From assembly GCF_013177675.1 (NCBI RefSeq), contig NZ_CP042652.1:1-64000 (forward strand): 64,000 bases of DNA, written 5' to 3'. The notes below the pieces were generated by a model, which searched no databases, was not told where the DNA came from, and saw only the letters and a program-made list of their open reading frames with translations. The stretch comes from Arcobacter acticola (GTDB taxonomy: Bacteria; Campylobacterota; Campylobacteria; Campylobacterales; Arcobacteraceae). The position numbers and the translations under genes are program-made. Below, in pieces: positions 46,059 to 54,026 of this stretch (position 1 is the first letter of the stretch; every line of letters begins with the position of its first letter).

Positions 46059-47237
46059 ATGAATAGATTACTTGATAGAAATGACAATTTAAGTATTATC
46101 ATCGCAGGAATATTCGCAATAATTATTGGACTAGGAGTTGCTAGATTTGCATTTACTTCACTGATTCCAAGTATGTTAGTAAATCACTTAGATATTACCT
46201 TTGCAGGTATTTTAGCATCATTAAATTTTGCAGGTTACTTAAGTGGCTCACTTTTATCTATATTCATAAAAGATATAAATCAAAAAGTACTTTTATTTAG
46301 ATTTGGTGTTGTTTTAGCAATAACTTCAACACTTGCCTTAGCTTTAAATTCAAATGACACTGTTTGGATAGTAGCTCGAATTTTAGCAGGATTTGCAGGT
46401 GCCATGACTTTTGTGGTTGGATCTGCAATTGTTATGACAAAATTACAAATGGAAAGTAAAACAAAAGCTATGGGTATCCACTTCTCTGGTATTGGTTTTT
46501 CTATTTTAACAACTGATTTAATAAATAGATATGTTTTAAGTTCAGGTGGATCATGGCAGGATTCATGGTTGGTTTTAGCTATTTTTGCCTTTGTAATATC
46601 AATTTATTCTGTTTACATATTGTCTTTTGATAAAAAAGTAAAACAAAATGTCGTAAAACATGGCTTTGATAAATCAATATTTACATTTTTTGTAGTATTA
46701 CTTATTATAGTATATTTTGCAGAGGGTGTTGGATTTGTTGTTCAAGGAACATTTTTACCTGATATTATTAATAATCTTCCAGGACTAGAAGGTTATGGAA
46801 ATATTACATGGACGATAGTTGGTCTTGCTGGAATTCCTTCTTGTATTATTTGGATGAGATTAGCTCATAAATATGGAAGTGTAAATATCATAATTATTGC
46901 ATTACTTATTCAAACCCTTGGTATTTTAATTCCTACAATGACAAGTAACTTGTATTTAAACCTTTTAAGTGGTGTTTTCTTTGGGGGAACCTTTGTGGGA
47001 CTTGTTGCACTTTTTATGAATCTTGGTGGGCAACTAGCAAAATCAAATCCTGTTGTTTTAATGGGAGCACTTACAACTTCATATGGAATAGGACAAGTTA
47101 TAGCTCCACTTTATAGTGTATATCTAATTGATAAATTTGGTAATTATGATTATGCATTATATTTAACAGCATTTATTGTTTTAGGTGGAGTGGTTTTACT
47201 TTTATTTGCTAAAAAATTTGAAACACATAAAATATAA
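46059..47237 (+). CDS. YbfB/YjiJ-type major facilitator transporter
   Basis: A 392-residue MFS protein with about twelve helices. Its first helix segment IIGLGVARFAFTSLIPSML matches the YbfB/YjiJ branch (G-x-x-R-F-x-Y/F-T motif). The substrate is unknown. It is divergent from a LysR regulator and so probably controlled by it. It lies inside the nif island between the flavodiiron operon and nifB. Confidence 0.85.
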   Translation: MNRLLDRNDNLSIIIAGIFAIIIGLGVARFAFTSLIPSMLVNHLDITFAGILASLNFAGYLSGSLLSIFIKDINQKVLLFRFGVVLAITSTLALALNSNDTVWIVARILAGFAGAMTFVVGSAIVMTKLQMESKTKAMGIHFSGIGFSILTTDLINRYVLSSGGSWQDSWLVLAIFAFVISIYSVYILSFDKKVKQNVVKHGFDKSIFTFFVVLLIIVYFAEGVGFVVQGTFLPDIINNLPGLEGYGNITWTIVGLAGIPSCIIWMRLAHKYGSVNIIIIALLIQTLGILIPTMTSNLYLNLLSGVFFGGTFVGLVALFMNLGGQLAKSNPVVLMGALTTSYGIGQVIAPLYSVYLIDKFGNYDYALYLTAFIVLGGVVLLLFAKKFETHKI

Positions 47238-47245
47238 GAATATTT

Positions 47246-47431
47246 TTAGGCCAAATCACTAAGATTTGTTATTTTATATATAACATCTTTTAACTCATTT
47301 AACTTTTTTATAATACCATCGTTGCAGGGTTTATCTAGTTTATACCTTGCATCTATGAAATCATAGATATTGTCAATATTTCCATAAACTTCTTTTAGAA
47401 GCTCTTTTTTTATCTCTTCTTGCACGTTCAT
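47246..47431 (-). CDS. Small 61-residue helical protein
   Basis: I do not recognise it. The sequence is highly charged and predicted helical (NVQEEIKKELLKEVYGNIDN, LNELKDVIYKITNLSDLA) with one cysteine. AAAGGAT lies six bases before the ATG, which supports a real gene. It is convergent with the MFS gene and divergent from nifB. Confidence 0.55.
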   Translation of the reverse strand: MNVQEEIKKELLKEVYGNIDNIYDFIDARYKLDKPCNDGIIKKLNELKDVIYKITNLSDLA

Positions 47432-47488
47432 TTTTTATCCTTTTTTTATATAAAGTTTATTATGCATTTTTCATTCCTAGGTTTTCTA

Positions 47489-47504
47489 AGGAACACATTG
47501 TGCA
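47489..47504 (+). promoter_or_regulatory. σ54 promoter of nifB
   Basis: Plus strand AGGAAC-ACATT-GTGCA, GG-GC spacing ten. The predicted start is near 47515, 24 bases before the nifB ATG. Confidence 0.82.
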
Positions 47505-47538
47505 TTGCTATTTTGAAATAATAAATAAGGAGTTATCT

Positions 47539-48987
47539 ATGAGTTGTTCGTGTACTTCAAGTAGTTCTCAAGAATCAATCCAAGAAGAGGTAATGGCAAA
47601 GATTAATAATCACCCTTGTTATAGTGAAGGTGCTCACCAACACTATGCGAGAATCCATGTGGCCGTTGCACCTGCTTGTAATATTCAATGTAACTACTGT
47701 AATAGAAAATATGATTGTTCAAATGAAAGCAGACCAGGAGTAACATCTTCTAAATTACAACCTGAGGAAGCAGTTAAGAAGATTTTATTTGTAGGTGGAG
47801 AAATTCAACAATTGTCAGTTGTAGGAATTGCTGGACCTGGTGACGCGTTAGCAAATCCTGAAAAAACTTTTAAAACTTTTAAAATGCTATATGAAAAAGC
47901 ACCGGATTTAAAAATGTGTTTATCTACAAATGGACTTATGCTTCCTGATTATGTTGATAAAATCCAACAATATAATGTTGACCACGTTACTGTTACAATT
48001 AATTCAGTTGATGAAACAGGTGAAGTTGGTTCTAGAATTTATCCTTGGATTTTATGGAATCATAAAAAAGTATTTGGAAAAGAAGCAGCAAAAATTCTTC
48101 TACAAAGACAACTTGAGGGAATCAAGATGTTAACAGACAGAGGAATTTTAGTTAAAGCAAACTCTGTTTTAATTCCAGGTGTAAATGATCAAGAATTACC
48201 AAATGTTGCTAAAAAACTAAAAGAGTTAGGTGTATTTCTACATAATATCATGCCACTATTATCAAAAGAAGAGTATGGGACTTATTATGGATTAAATGGA
48301 CAATCAAGTGCTACTGATCAAGAAGTTATGGCAGCACAAGAAGCTTGTGGAATGGATATGAAACTTATGTCTCACTGTAGACAGTGTCGAGCTGATGCTG
48401 TTGGATTAATTGGCGAAGATAGAGGTGAAGAGTTTACAAATGATACTTTTGTAAATATGGACTGGGAAGATTTAACTAAAAAATATGATATTAATGCACG
48501 TGCACAAAAACATCAAGTTATTGAAAACTGGAGAGCAGCTTTAGAAGTTGCAAATGAAAAAGTAAAAATTGCACAAGCTTCTAAAGAACAATTGAGTTCA
48601 ACAGGTGAAACAAAACTTGTAGCTGTTACAACAGCTGGTGAGGGAACTATCAATTTACACTTTGGTAATGCAAAAGAGTTCTTAATCTATGAAGCTGGTG
48701 ATAAAGCAATAAAATTTGTAATGCACAGAAAAGTAGAAAATCCATATTGTAAAGGACCCGAAGATTGTGATGGTTCTTATCCAATTGAAGAGATTAAAAA
48801 CACTCTAAAAGATGTGGATTTATTATTAACAGAAAAAATTGGTGGATGCCCACAAGATGAGTTAGCTAGTATTAATTTAATTAGTGATGATTCTTATGCT
48901 CTTCAACCAATTGAAAAATCAGTTTTCGCAGCTGTTCAAAAATATTTTTATTCAAATAAAGAAAAATCTGAAAAAGAGTTAGGGTAA
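47539..48987 (+). CDS. nifB: NifB, FeMo-cofactor precursor synthase
   Basis: NifB is a radical SAM enzyme that builds the 8Fe-9S-C core (NifB-co). The 482-residue protein has a short Cys/Ser-rich start, the SAM cluster motif CNIQCNYCNRKYDC, GVVGIAGPGDALAN-type glycine segments and HCRQCRADAVG for the other clusters. A NifX-like C-terminal domain follows (from about 375: LVAVTTAGEGTINLHFGNAK). The ATG at 47539 has AAGGAG; the GTG at 47500 lies inside the σ54 promoter and is not usable. Confidence 0.96.
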   Translation: MSCSCTSSSSQESIQEEVMAKINNHPCYSEGAHQHYARIHVAVAPACNIQCNYCNRKYDCSNESRPGVTSSKLQPEEAVKKILFVGGEIQQLSVVGIAGPGDALANPEKTFKTFKMLYEKAPDLKMCLSTNGLMLPDYVDKIQQYNVDHVTVTINSVDETGEVGSRIYPWILWNHKKVFGKEAAKILLQRQLEGIKMLTDRGILVKANSVLIPGVNDQELPNVAKKLKELGVFLHNIMPLLSKEEYGTYYGLNGQSSATDQEVMAAQEACGMDMKLMSHCRQCRADAVGLIGEDRGEEFTNDTFVNMDWEDLTKKYDINARAQKHQVIENWRAALEVANEKVKIAQASKEQLSSTGETKLVAVTTAGEGTINLHFGNAKEFLIYEAGDKAIKFVMHRKVENPYCKGPEDCDGSYPIEEIKNTLKDVDLLLTEKIGGCPQDELASINLISDDSYALQPIEKSVFAAVQKYFYSNKEKSEKELG

Positions 48988-49156
48988 TCCCTAGCTTTTG
49001 AAAACTAAACCTAGAGTAATACTATTTATTAGAATCAAAAGATTTAGTGTTTATTAAGACTGATTAGTTAGAAATTTTAGAATAATTTTGAATTTTTTTA
49101 TAGCAAATTTTGCTCCAAAATGTTAGAATAATCTAACTTTCTATAAGGATTTCTAA

Positions 49157-49378
49157 ATGACTAAAATCATGAATAGAGTTTTACAAGATATACAAATATT
49201 ATCTTCAAATGAAAAAAATGATTTAATGAAAATTCTTATTGCATCTATGGATGAAAATCATGATAATGATTCCGATAAATTTTGGGCAGATATAGCTAAA
49301 AATAGATTTGAAGAAATAGAATCAAAAAAAGTTCAAACTCTAAATTGGAATCAAATAAAACAACAAGTTTTATCTTAA
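49157..49378 (+). CDS. Putative antitoxin (addiction module component)
   Basis: A 73-residue acidic protein of the short antitoxin family paired with ParE/RelE toxins: an N-terminal helical segment (VLQDIQILSSNEKNDLMKIL) and a C-terminal FEEIESKKVQTLNWNQIKQQ typical of addiction module components. It ends one base before the toxin gene. AAGGAT precedes the ATG. Confidence 0.75.
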   Translation: MTKIMNRVLQDIQILSSNEKNDLMKILIASMDENHDNDSDKFWADIAKNRFEEIESKKVQTLNWNQIKQQVLS

Positions 49379-49379
49379 A

Positions 49380-49676
49380 ATGAAACCATTATCTTTTCAC
49401 CCTGAAATTGCAATAGATATTAAAGGCTCATATAATTGGTATGAAAAGCAACTTGAGGGATTAGGAAAAGAGTTCTTATATGAGCTAGAAAATGGTTTTG
49501 AAGCTATTCAAAACTTTCCAAATGCATGGGCTAATTACCAATATGATTTTAAAAGATATATCCTAAATAAATTCCCTTTCTCCATAATATACAAAGAATC
49601 AAATGAAGAAATATTTATAATTGTAGTTATGCATAACAGTAGAAAACCAAATTATTGGGCTGATAGAATAATTTAA
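49380..49676 (+). CDS. ParE/RelE-family toxin
   Basis: A 98-residue toxin-like protein: LSFHPEIAIDIKGSYNWYEKQ, FEAIQNFPNAWANYQYDFKRY, FPFSIIYKESNEEIFIIVVMH and SRKPNYW, the usual ParE/RelE layout. RelE members cleave mRNA and ParE members poison gyrase; which applies cannot be told. With its antitoxin it forms a toxin-antitoxin pair between nifB and nifV that could stabilise the island. Confidence 0.78.
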   Translation: MKPLSFHPEIAIDIKGSYNWYEKQLEGLGKEFLYELENGFEAIQNFPNAWANYQYDFKRYILNKFPFSIIYKESNEEIFIIVVMHNSRKPNYWADRII

Positions 49677-49737
49677 ATAGAAAATCAAATTACTTATTTT
49701 TAATGGACTCGAAAAAAATGCCTTTTCGTTTTTATTC

Positions 49738-49944
49738 TTAAATTAAGCTTGAAAGCCAACTATTAACTCTTTTTCTAATATCAACGCATTCATAATCTTT
49801 TTTAAATATTGAGTATTTAACAATTCCAAATATAAAATATAGTATATAAAAACAAAACATTATTGCACTTATAACTATAGAAATGAAAGTATATTGAAAT
49901 AATATCCCTACAATATTCAATAAGCTAATCCCTAATATTAACAA
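49738..49944 (-). CDS. Possible small membrane protein
   Basis: A 68-residue frame with two hydrophobic segments (LILGISLLNIVGILFQYTFI, VISAIMFCFYILYFIFGIV) and a soluble tail (DYECVDIRKRVNSWLSS). It starts at a TTG without a clear ribosome binding site, so it may be a truncated gene or not expressed. It is antisense to nothing and fills the gap between the toxin gene and the nifV promoter. Confidence 0.35.
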   Translation of the reverse strand: MLILGISLLNIVGILFQYTFISIVISAIMFCFYILYFIFGIVKYSIFKKDYECVDIRKRVNSWLSSLI

Positions 49945-50017
49945 AAGAATAAACTTTAATCCAAAAAAACTATGAAATAAAAAACCTATATTCTAATATT
50001 TCCTTAAATCCTCACTT

Positions 50018-50033
50018 CGGAACACTATTTGCA
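50018..50033 (+). promoter_or_regulatory. σ54 promoter of the nifV operon
   Basis: Plus strand CGGAAC-ACTAT-TTGCA, GG-GC spacing ten. The predicted start is near 50044, 23 bases before nifV. Confidence 0.82.
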
Positions 50034-50066
50034 TAACTTTTTATATCGAAATTAAAGGTTAGTACA

Positions 50067-51179
50067 ATGTCAATTATTAATGATACAACTTTAAGAGATG
50101 GTGAACAAACGCCATACGTAGCTTTTAACACTAAAGAGAAACTTAAAATAGCAAGGCTTTTATATGAAGCTGGTGCTGATGAATTAGAAGTTGGAATTCC
50201 TGCAATGGGGAAAAAAGAGCAAGATGATTTAAAAGAGATTCTTGCCCTTAATTTACCTATCCCAATTATGAGTTGGAACCGAGCTACTATGGGTGATTTA
50301 GACGCTTCTTTAAAGTGTGGATTAAAAGCGGTTGACTTATCTATACCTGTTTCTGATATTTTGATTGATATTAAATTTGGTGGAGATAAAACAAGATTAT
50401 TAAAACAACTTGAAGAGGTAATTTTACAAGCCAAAAAAGAAAATTTATTTGTTTGTATTGGTGGTGAAGATTCAAGTCGCGCGAACAACTCTTTTTTAAA
50501 AGAGATTATGACATTAGGAGCTGAACTTGGTGCAAATAGATTTAGATATTGTGACACGGTTGGTATTTTAACACCTCATAAAACTTATGAGAATATCAAA
50601 GATTTAAGTTCTTCGAATCTTTTAGATATAGAAATGCATACTCACAATGACTTTGGAATGGCAACTGCAAATGCAATTGCAGGATATGAAGCAGGAGCAT
50701 ACAGCTCTAATACTACGGTTATTGGTATTGGTGAGAGAGCTGGAAATGCTAGTTTTGAGCAAGTATTAATGTCTTTGAGACTTTTGGGAAAAGAGATTAA
50801 TATCAATTCAAAAGCTTTAAAATCTCTTATTAAAACTGTAAGTAGTGCTTCTCATAGAAGAGTTGATACTAACTTACCAATTGTCGGTAAAAACATATTT
50901 TCACATGAATCTGGAATTCATGTAAATGGCATGATGAAATCAAAAAATGCTTATGAGCCTTTTAATCCTGAAGAGTTAGGTCTTAAAAGAAGTTTTCCAA
51001 TAGGAAAACACTCAGGTAGCTCAACTTTGATTTATCATCTTAAATCTATTGGGATAGAACCCAATATTCAAATCGTACAAAAACTACTTCCAAAAATTAG
51101 AGAAATAGTAACTAATAGAAAAAAAGTATTAAGTACAAATGAATTAAAAGAGTTATACCTATGTTCCTTGGATATTTAA
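50067..51179 (+). CDS. nifV: Homocitrate synthase
   Basis: NifV condenses acetyl-CoA with 2-oxoglutarate to make homocitrate, the organic ligand of FeMo-cofactor. The 370-residue protein has the family start INDTTLRDGEQTPYVAF, the metal-binding HTHNDFGMATANAIAGYEAG and the GERAGNASFEQVLM and HESGIHVNG segments. The length fits NifV rather than the longer isopropylmalate synthase, and there is no regulatory domain. It heads a σ54 operon and overlaps the next gene by 19 bases. Confidence 0.94.
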   Translation: MSIINDTTLRDGEQTPYVAFNTKEKLKIARLLYEAGADELEVGIPAMGKKEQDDLKEILALNLPIPIMSWNRATMGDLDASLKCGLKAVDLSIPVSDILIDIKFGGDKTRLLKQLEEVILQAKKENLFVCIGGEDSSRANNSFLKEIMTLGAELGANRFRYCDTVGILTPHKTYENIKDLSSSNLLDIEMHTHNDFGMATANAIAGYEAGAYSSNTTVIGIGERAGNASFEQVLMSLRLLGKEININSKALKSLIKTVSSASHRRVDTNLPIVGKNIFSHESGIHVNGMMKSKNAYEPFNPEELGLKRSFPIGKHSGSSTLIYHLKSIGIEPNIQIVQKLLPKIREIVTNRKKVLSTNELKELYLCSLDI

Positions 51180-51922
51180 AAAACGGATTCGAAGATTGTT
51201 TGGATCAAATAGAAAAAAGTAATGTTCTATTTGATCTTGAACTTCTTAAAAAAACTTATCAGGCATATCCTCAGTATTGTTTTGCAGCTTATCAAAACTC
51301 TCAAATTATTGGAGTTATAAGTGCATATGCTTTTGATACACATTTGTATATAAATGTTTTAAATGTTGTAGATGATGGAAAAGATATATTAAAAAGATTA
51401 GTTGCTCTTTTATTAAAAAATATCTCAGGTGAAAATGTTTTGATTTTGATTGAAGAAAAATTTGCAAAAGAGTTAGAAGAGTTATCTTTTGTTACTTACT
51501 GTGATATGTATAGATTTATGCACTCAGGTCAAGCGGTTGCTTTTAATTTTTCAAATTCAACAGCAAAGCATGTAAGTGGTGAGCACTATGATGAAGTTTC
51601 AAGAAAACTTGATAAAAAAGCTTTTTATTCAAATAGAGAAACATATTTGAAACAAGATTGTGTTTTTTCTAATTCATTAAAACTATCTACAGATTATGGT
51701 TTTTTACACTCATATGTAGTAAATAAAAGATATATAAAAATATCTCCTTGGATTATGGCAAATGAAGCATTTTTAGATGCAGAGAAACTTTTGCGAGGTG
51801 TTTTATATTATAGAGGATTAAAAAAGATTTTTGGTTTTGCGCCAAAAAATGAAAAAGAAATAGTAGATCTTTATCAAAGCTATAAGTTTGAAATCACTGG
51901 GATTTTAAACTTATGTACTTGA
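51161..51922 (+). CDS. GNAT-like acetyltransferase behind nifV
   Basis: A 253-residue protein that appears to be two weak GNAT-like halves: FAAYQNSQIIGVISAYAFDT with DDGKDILKRLVALLLKNI in the first, and GFLHSYVVNKRYIKISPW with AEKLLRGVLYYRGLKKIFGF in the second. The acetyl-CoA loop is not strongly conserved, so substrate and activity are uncertain. It overlaps nifV by 19 bases and so is translated with it. Confidence 0.6.
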   Translation: MFLGYLKNGFEDCLDQIEKSNVLFDLELLKKTYQAYPQYCFAAYQNSQIIGVISAYAFDTHLYINVLNVVDDGKDILKRLVALLLKNISGENVLILIEEKFAKELEELSFVTYCDMYRFMHSGQAVAFNFSNSTAKHVSGEHYDEVSRKLDKKAFYSNRETYLKQDCVFSNSLKLSTDYGFLHSYVVNKRYIKISPWIMANEAFLDAEKLLRGVLYYRGLKKIFGFAPKNEKEIVDLYQSYKFEITGILNLCT

Positions 51923-51977
51923 ATGAAAAACCTAATATTAGGCTTGAAAACTTATATGGAATATAAAGGAGTTAAAG

Positions 51978-52184
51978 ATGGTATCGCACGAAGAAGAAAA
52001 AGAGTTAAAAAAAGAATTGGCAAAATATAAAAGAAAAGTTGTGGAAATTGCAGGTGTTGTTCATGATATTGTAGAAGACACTATTTGGACTGATTATGTG
52101 AAATTGCCAAAATTAAGTGAAGACATAAATACTGCTATGAAAGAAGTTATTTCATTTCAAGAAAAACATCCATATTTAAAGTAG
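51978..52184 (+). CDS. CCE_0567-like helical hairpin protein, nif-associated
   Basis: A 68-residue protein of two predicted helices (EEEKELKKELAKYKRKVVEI and VHDIVEDTIWTDYVKLPKLS). It resembles the small CCE_0567-type proteins that occur in many nif clusters, which form helical hairpin dimers. Their role is not established. AAAGGAG precedes the ATG. Confidence 0.75.
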   Translation: MVSHEEEKELKKELAKYKRKVVEIAGVVHDIVEDTIWTDYVKLPKLSEDINTAMKEVISFQEKHPYLK

Positions 52185-52190
52185 TTTATT

Positions 52191-52439
52191 ATGAAAAATT
52201 TAAAAGAAAAACAGATTTGCGAATGTGGCGAAATCACTGTTTCCCAAGCTATTGAAATATTTAAAAAAACTGATTTACCATATAAAAAAGCAAAAAAATT
52301 AGTTACAGGTTGCAATCAAACATGTTGTAGAAGACCTTTGATGGCTTTGTTTAATATGGTTGATTTTGGTGAAATTGATTATCAAGAAATAGCATTTTTA
52401 ATAGATGCTAAGAATGATAGATTAAATGAAAATGATTAA
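52191..52439 (+). CDS. Small cysteine-rich protein, BFD-like
   Basis: An 82-residue protein with C10-E-C12 and C41-x3-C45-C46 (QICECGEITVSQAI, VTGCNQTCCRRPLMAL). Paired C-x-C and C-x2/3-C with helices between is like bacterioferritin-associated ferredoxin [2Fe-2S] domains, but the second pair has an extra residue or an extra cysteine, so cluster binding is uncertain. It lies seven bases behind the CCE_0567-like gene. Confidence 0.6.
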   Translation: MKNLKEKQICECGEITVSQAIEIFKKTDLPYKKAKKLVTGCNQTCCRRPLMALFNMVDFGEIDYQEIAFLIDAKNDRLNEND

Positions 52440-52450
52440 AAGGGTTTGTT

Positions 52451-53446
52451 ATGAAAGCAGATATTGACAATTTTGTAAAATGGATTAGAGCAAATGGTTT
52501 AACACCAATAATGTCAGTTTTTGAAGATGATTTAGAACTATTAACTCATTTGGATTTATCAAAAAGAAACTTAAAAGATTTACCTGAGTCAATTGGAGTT
52601 TTAAAAAATCTTAGTGTTTTAAAACTTTCAAATAATAGAATCAGAAGATTGCCAAAGGCCATTGGAGAGTTAAAGAAATTAAGAAATTTACAATGTGAAA
52701 ACAACTTAATTGAAGAGTTGCCTTCAACAATAGGAAATTTATCTAATTTAATGATTTTAAATTTGAATGTAAATAGAATAAAAAAATTGCCAAAAGAGTT
52801 TTATAATCTAACTTCACTTACTAGATTAACACTTGCTGCAAATAGAATTGAATATTTGGATGAAGATTTCTCAAAGTTATCAAAACTTTTATATTTATCT
52901 TTAGAAACCAATGAATTAGATGAGTTACCTGATGTTTTTGCACAGATGAAACAGCTTTATTACTTAGATTTATCATTTAATCATTTAACTGAACTGCCCT
53001 CTTCTTTATCAAGTATTAAAGAGTTAGAAACTCTAATTTTAGAAGGTAATAGCTTAAGAAAACTACCTTCATTGGAGTCTCATGATATGCTTATAAAACT
53101 TGATTTGAGTGATAATTTATTAAAATCTTTAGATTTTGACCTTAGTAAATTAGAGGATTTAAAAATCCTATTTTTAGATAACAATCTTTTGATTGAGTTA
53201 CCTTCTAAAATTTGTGATTTAAAAAATCTAACAGATTTATCTGTTAGCTCTAATCACTTAGAATATTTACCTGAATTAATTGGAAAATTAGACAAATTAC
53301 AAGAGTTGGATGTTGAAGATAATCAATTAGATTCTTTACCAGATTCAATAGATAATTTAAAGAATTTGAGAAATCTTTTTATAGCAAACAATAATGGTTT
53401 AAAAAGACCAACTTCTCTTTGCCTTGAATTTTGCGATATTAGATAG
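52451..53446 (+). CDS. Leucine-rich repeat protein in the nifV operon
   Basis: A 331-residue protein made of about twelve 23-residue leucine-rich repeats (pattern L-x-x-L-x-L-x-x-N-x-I/L-x-x-L-P), for example LSVLKLSNNRIRRLPKAIGE and LYYLDLSFNHLTELPSSLSS. There is no signal peptide, so it is cytosolic, and it probably binds a protein partner. LRR proteins occur in some nif clusters; the partner is unknown. Confidence 0.82.
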   Translation: MKADIDNFVKWIRANGLTPIMSVFEDDLELLTHLDLSKRNLKDLPESIGVLKNLSVLKLSNNRIRRLPKAIGELKKLRNLQCENNLIEELPSTIGNLSNLMILNLNVNRIKKLPKEFYNLTSLTRLTLAANRIEYLDEDFSKLSKLLYLSLETNELDELPDVFAQMKQLYYLDLSFNHLTELPSSLSSIKELETLILEGNSLRKLPSLESHDMLIKLDLSDNLLKSLDFDLSKLEDLKILFLDNNLLIELPSKICDLKNLTDLSVSSNHLEYLPELIGKLDKLQELDVEDNQLDSLPDSIDNLKNLRNLFIANNNGLKRPTSLCLEFCDIR

Positions 53447-53455
53447 GAGCTTATA

Positions 53456-53797
53456 ATGAGAGATTTATCTGTAATGGAAAAGCAAGTTTTAAAATTGCTT
53501 CAAGAACATGCAAATAGTGATTATTCAAAAAATGACCTAGCTCCTTGGATTGCTAAAACTTCTTTACAACTAGGACATTTGTATTCAGACCTAGGTTTAT
53601 CAAGTAGAAAAGAGATGGGAGAGTTAATGACTAAACACTTTAGCTCTTTGGCTAAATTAAAACCAGAAGATAAAAGATGGAAAAAGTATCTTTATGATTG
53701 TATAGGAAAAACAGCACCTGCTTGTGCTACTTGTTTAGATATTTCTAATTGTTTTAATTGTTCTTTGAATCCAGAAAAAATGGAGAAATCATGTTAA
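53456..53797 (+). CDS. nifQ: NifQ-like molybdenum donor, short form
   Basis: NifQ supplies molybdenum to NifEN for FeMo-cofactor. The 113-residue protein keeps the NifQ core: HLYSDLGLSSRKEMGELMTK, HFSSLAKLKPEDKRWKKYLY and a C-terminal cysteine cluster CATCLDISNCFNC. NifQ is usually 160-200 residues; the N-terminal part is mostly missing here, and the first cysteine spacing differs (C-x7-C-x2-C-x5-C). It is next to an overlapping 30-codon gene. Confidence 0.8.
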   Translation: MRDLSVMEKQVLKLLQEHANSDYSKNDLAPWIAKTSLQLGHLYSDLGLSSRKEMGELMTKHFSSLAKLKPEDKRWKKYLYDCIGKTAPACATCLDISNCFNCSLNPEKMEKSC

Positions 53798-53883
53798 AAA
53801 GAAAAAAAGACCTAATTATCTTACTGTCTTTCGAAGCATTTATTGTTTTATGTTCATTTGTCTTGATAACTTTTAATTATTAA
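53791..53883 (+). CDS. 30-residue membrane microprotein overlapping nifQ
   Basis: ATG at 53791 lies inside the last codons of nifQ in another frame and has GGAG seven bases upstream. The product has a basic start (MLKRKKD) and a single hydrophobic helix (LIILLSFEAFIVLCSFVLI), ending at 53883. The overlap with the nifQ stop (seven bases) suggests coupled translation. It is the second such small protein in this island. No family is recognised. Confidence 0.5.
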   Translation: MLKRKKDLIILLSFEAFIVLCSFVLITFNY

Positions 53884-53966
53884 CTTATATTAAATTTATT
53901 ATCTAAGAAGAATTTACTTATTTAGCATAAATTAAACAATATTGTCGCCTAATTATTTTTTTTCTG

Positions 53967-54005
53967 TTATATAATAAATACAAGGTAATTTTATTTATTA
54001 TATAA
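53967..54005 (+). promoter_or_regulatory. Perfect 14-base inverted repeat in the hydrogenase leader
   Basis: TTATATAATAAATA (53967-53980) pairs with TATTTATTATATAA (53992-54005) across an 11-base loop, 22-60 bases before the start of the hydrogenase small-subunit fusion. The left arm includes a TATAAT-like -10 box. It may be an operator or a leader hairpin. No σ54 motif was found here. Confidence 0.5.
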
Positions 54006-54026
54006 CTTAAAAGAAAGAGATTTATC

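Noticed and set aside
47500-47538. Upstream GTG start of nifB (13 extra residues)
   Set aside because: The GTG lies in the -12 element of the σ54 promoter; AAGGAG points to the ATG at 47539.
50012-50557. Minus-strand open frame of 181 codons opposite nifV
   Set aside because: It is a shadow of nifV: serine/phenylalanine/lysine-rich low-quality protein, no ribosome binding site, and it covers the nifV promoter.
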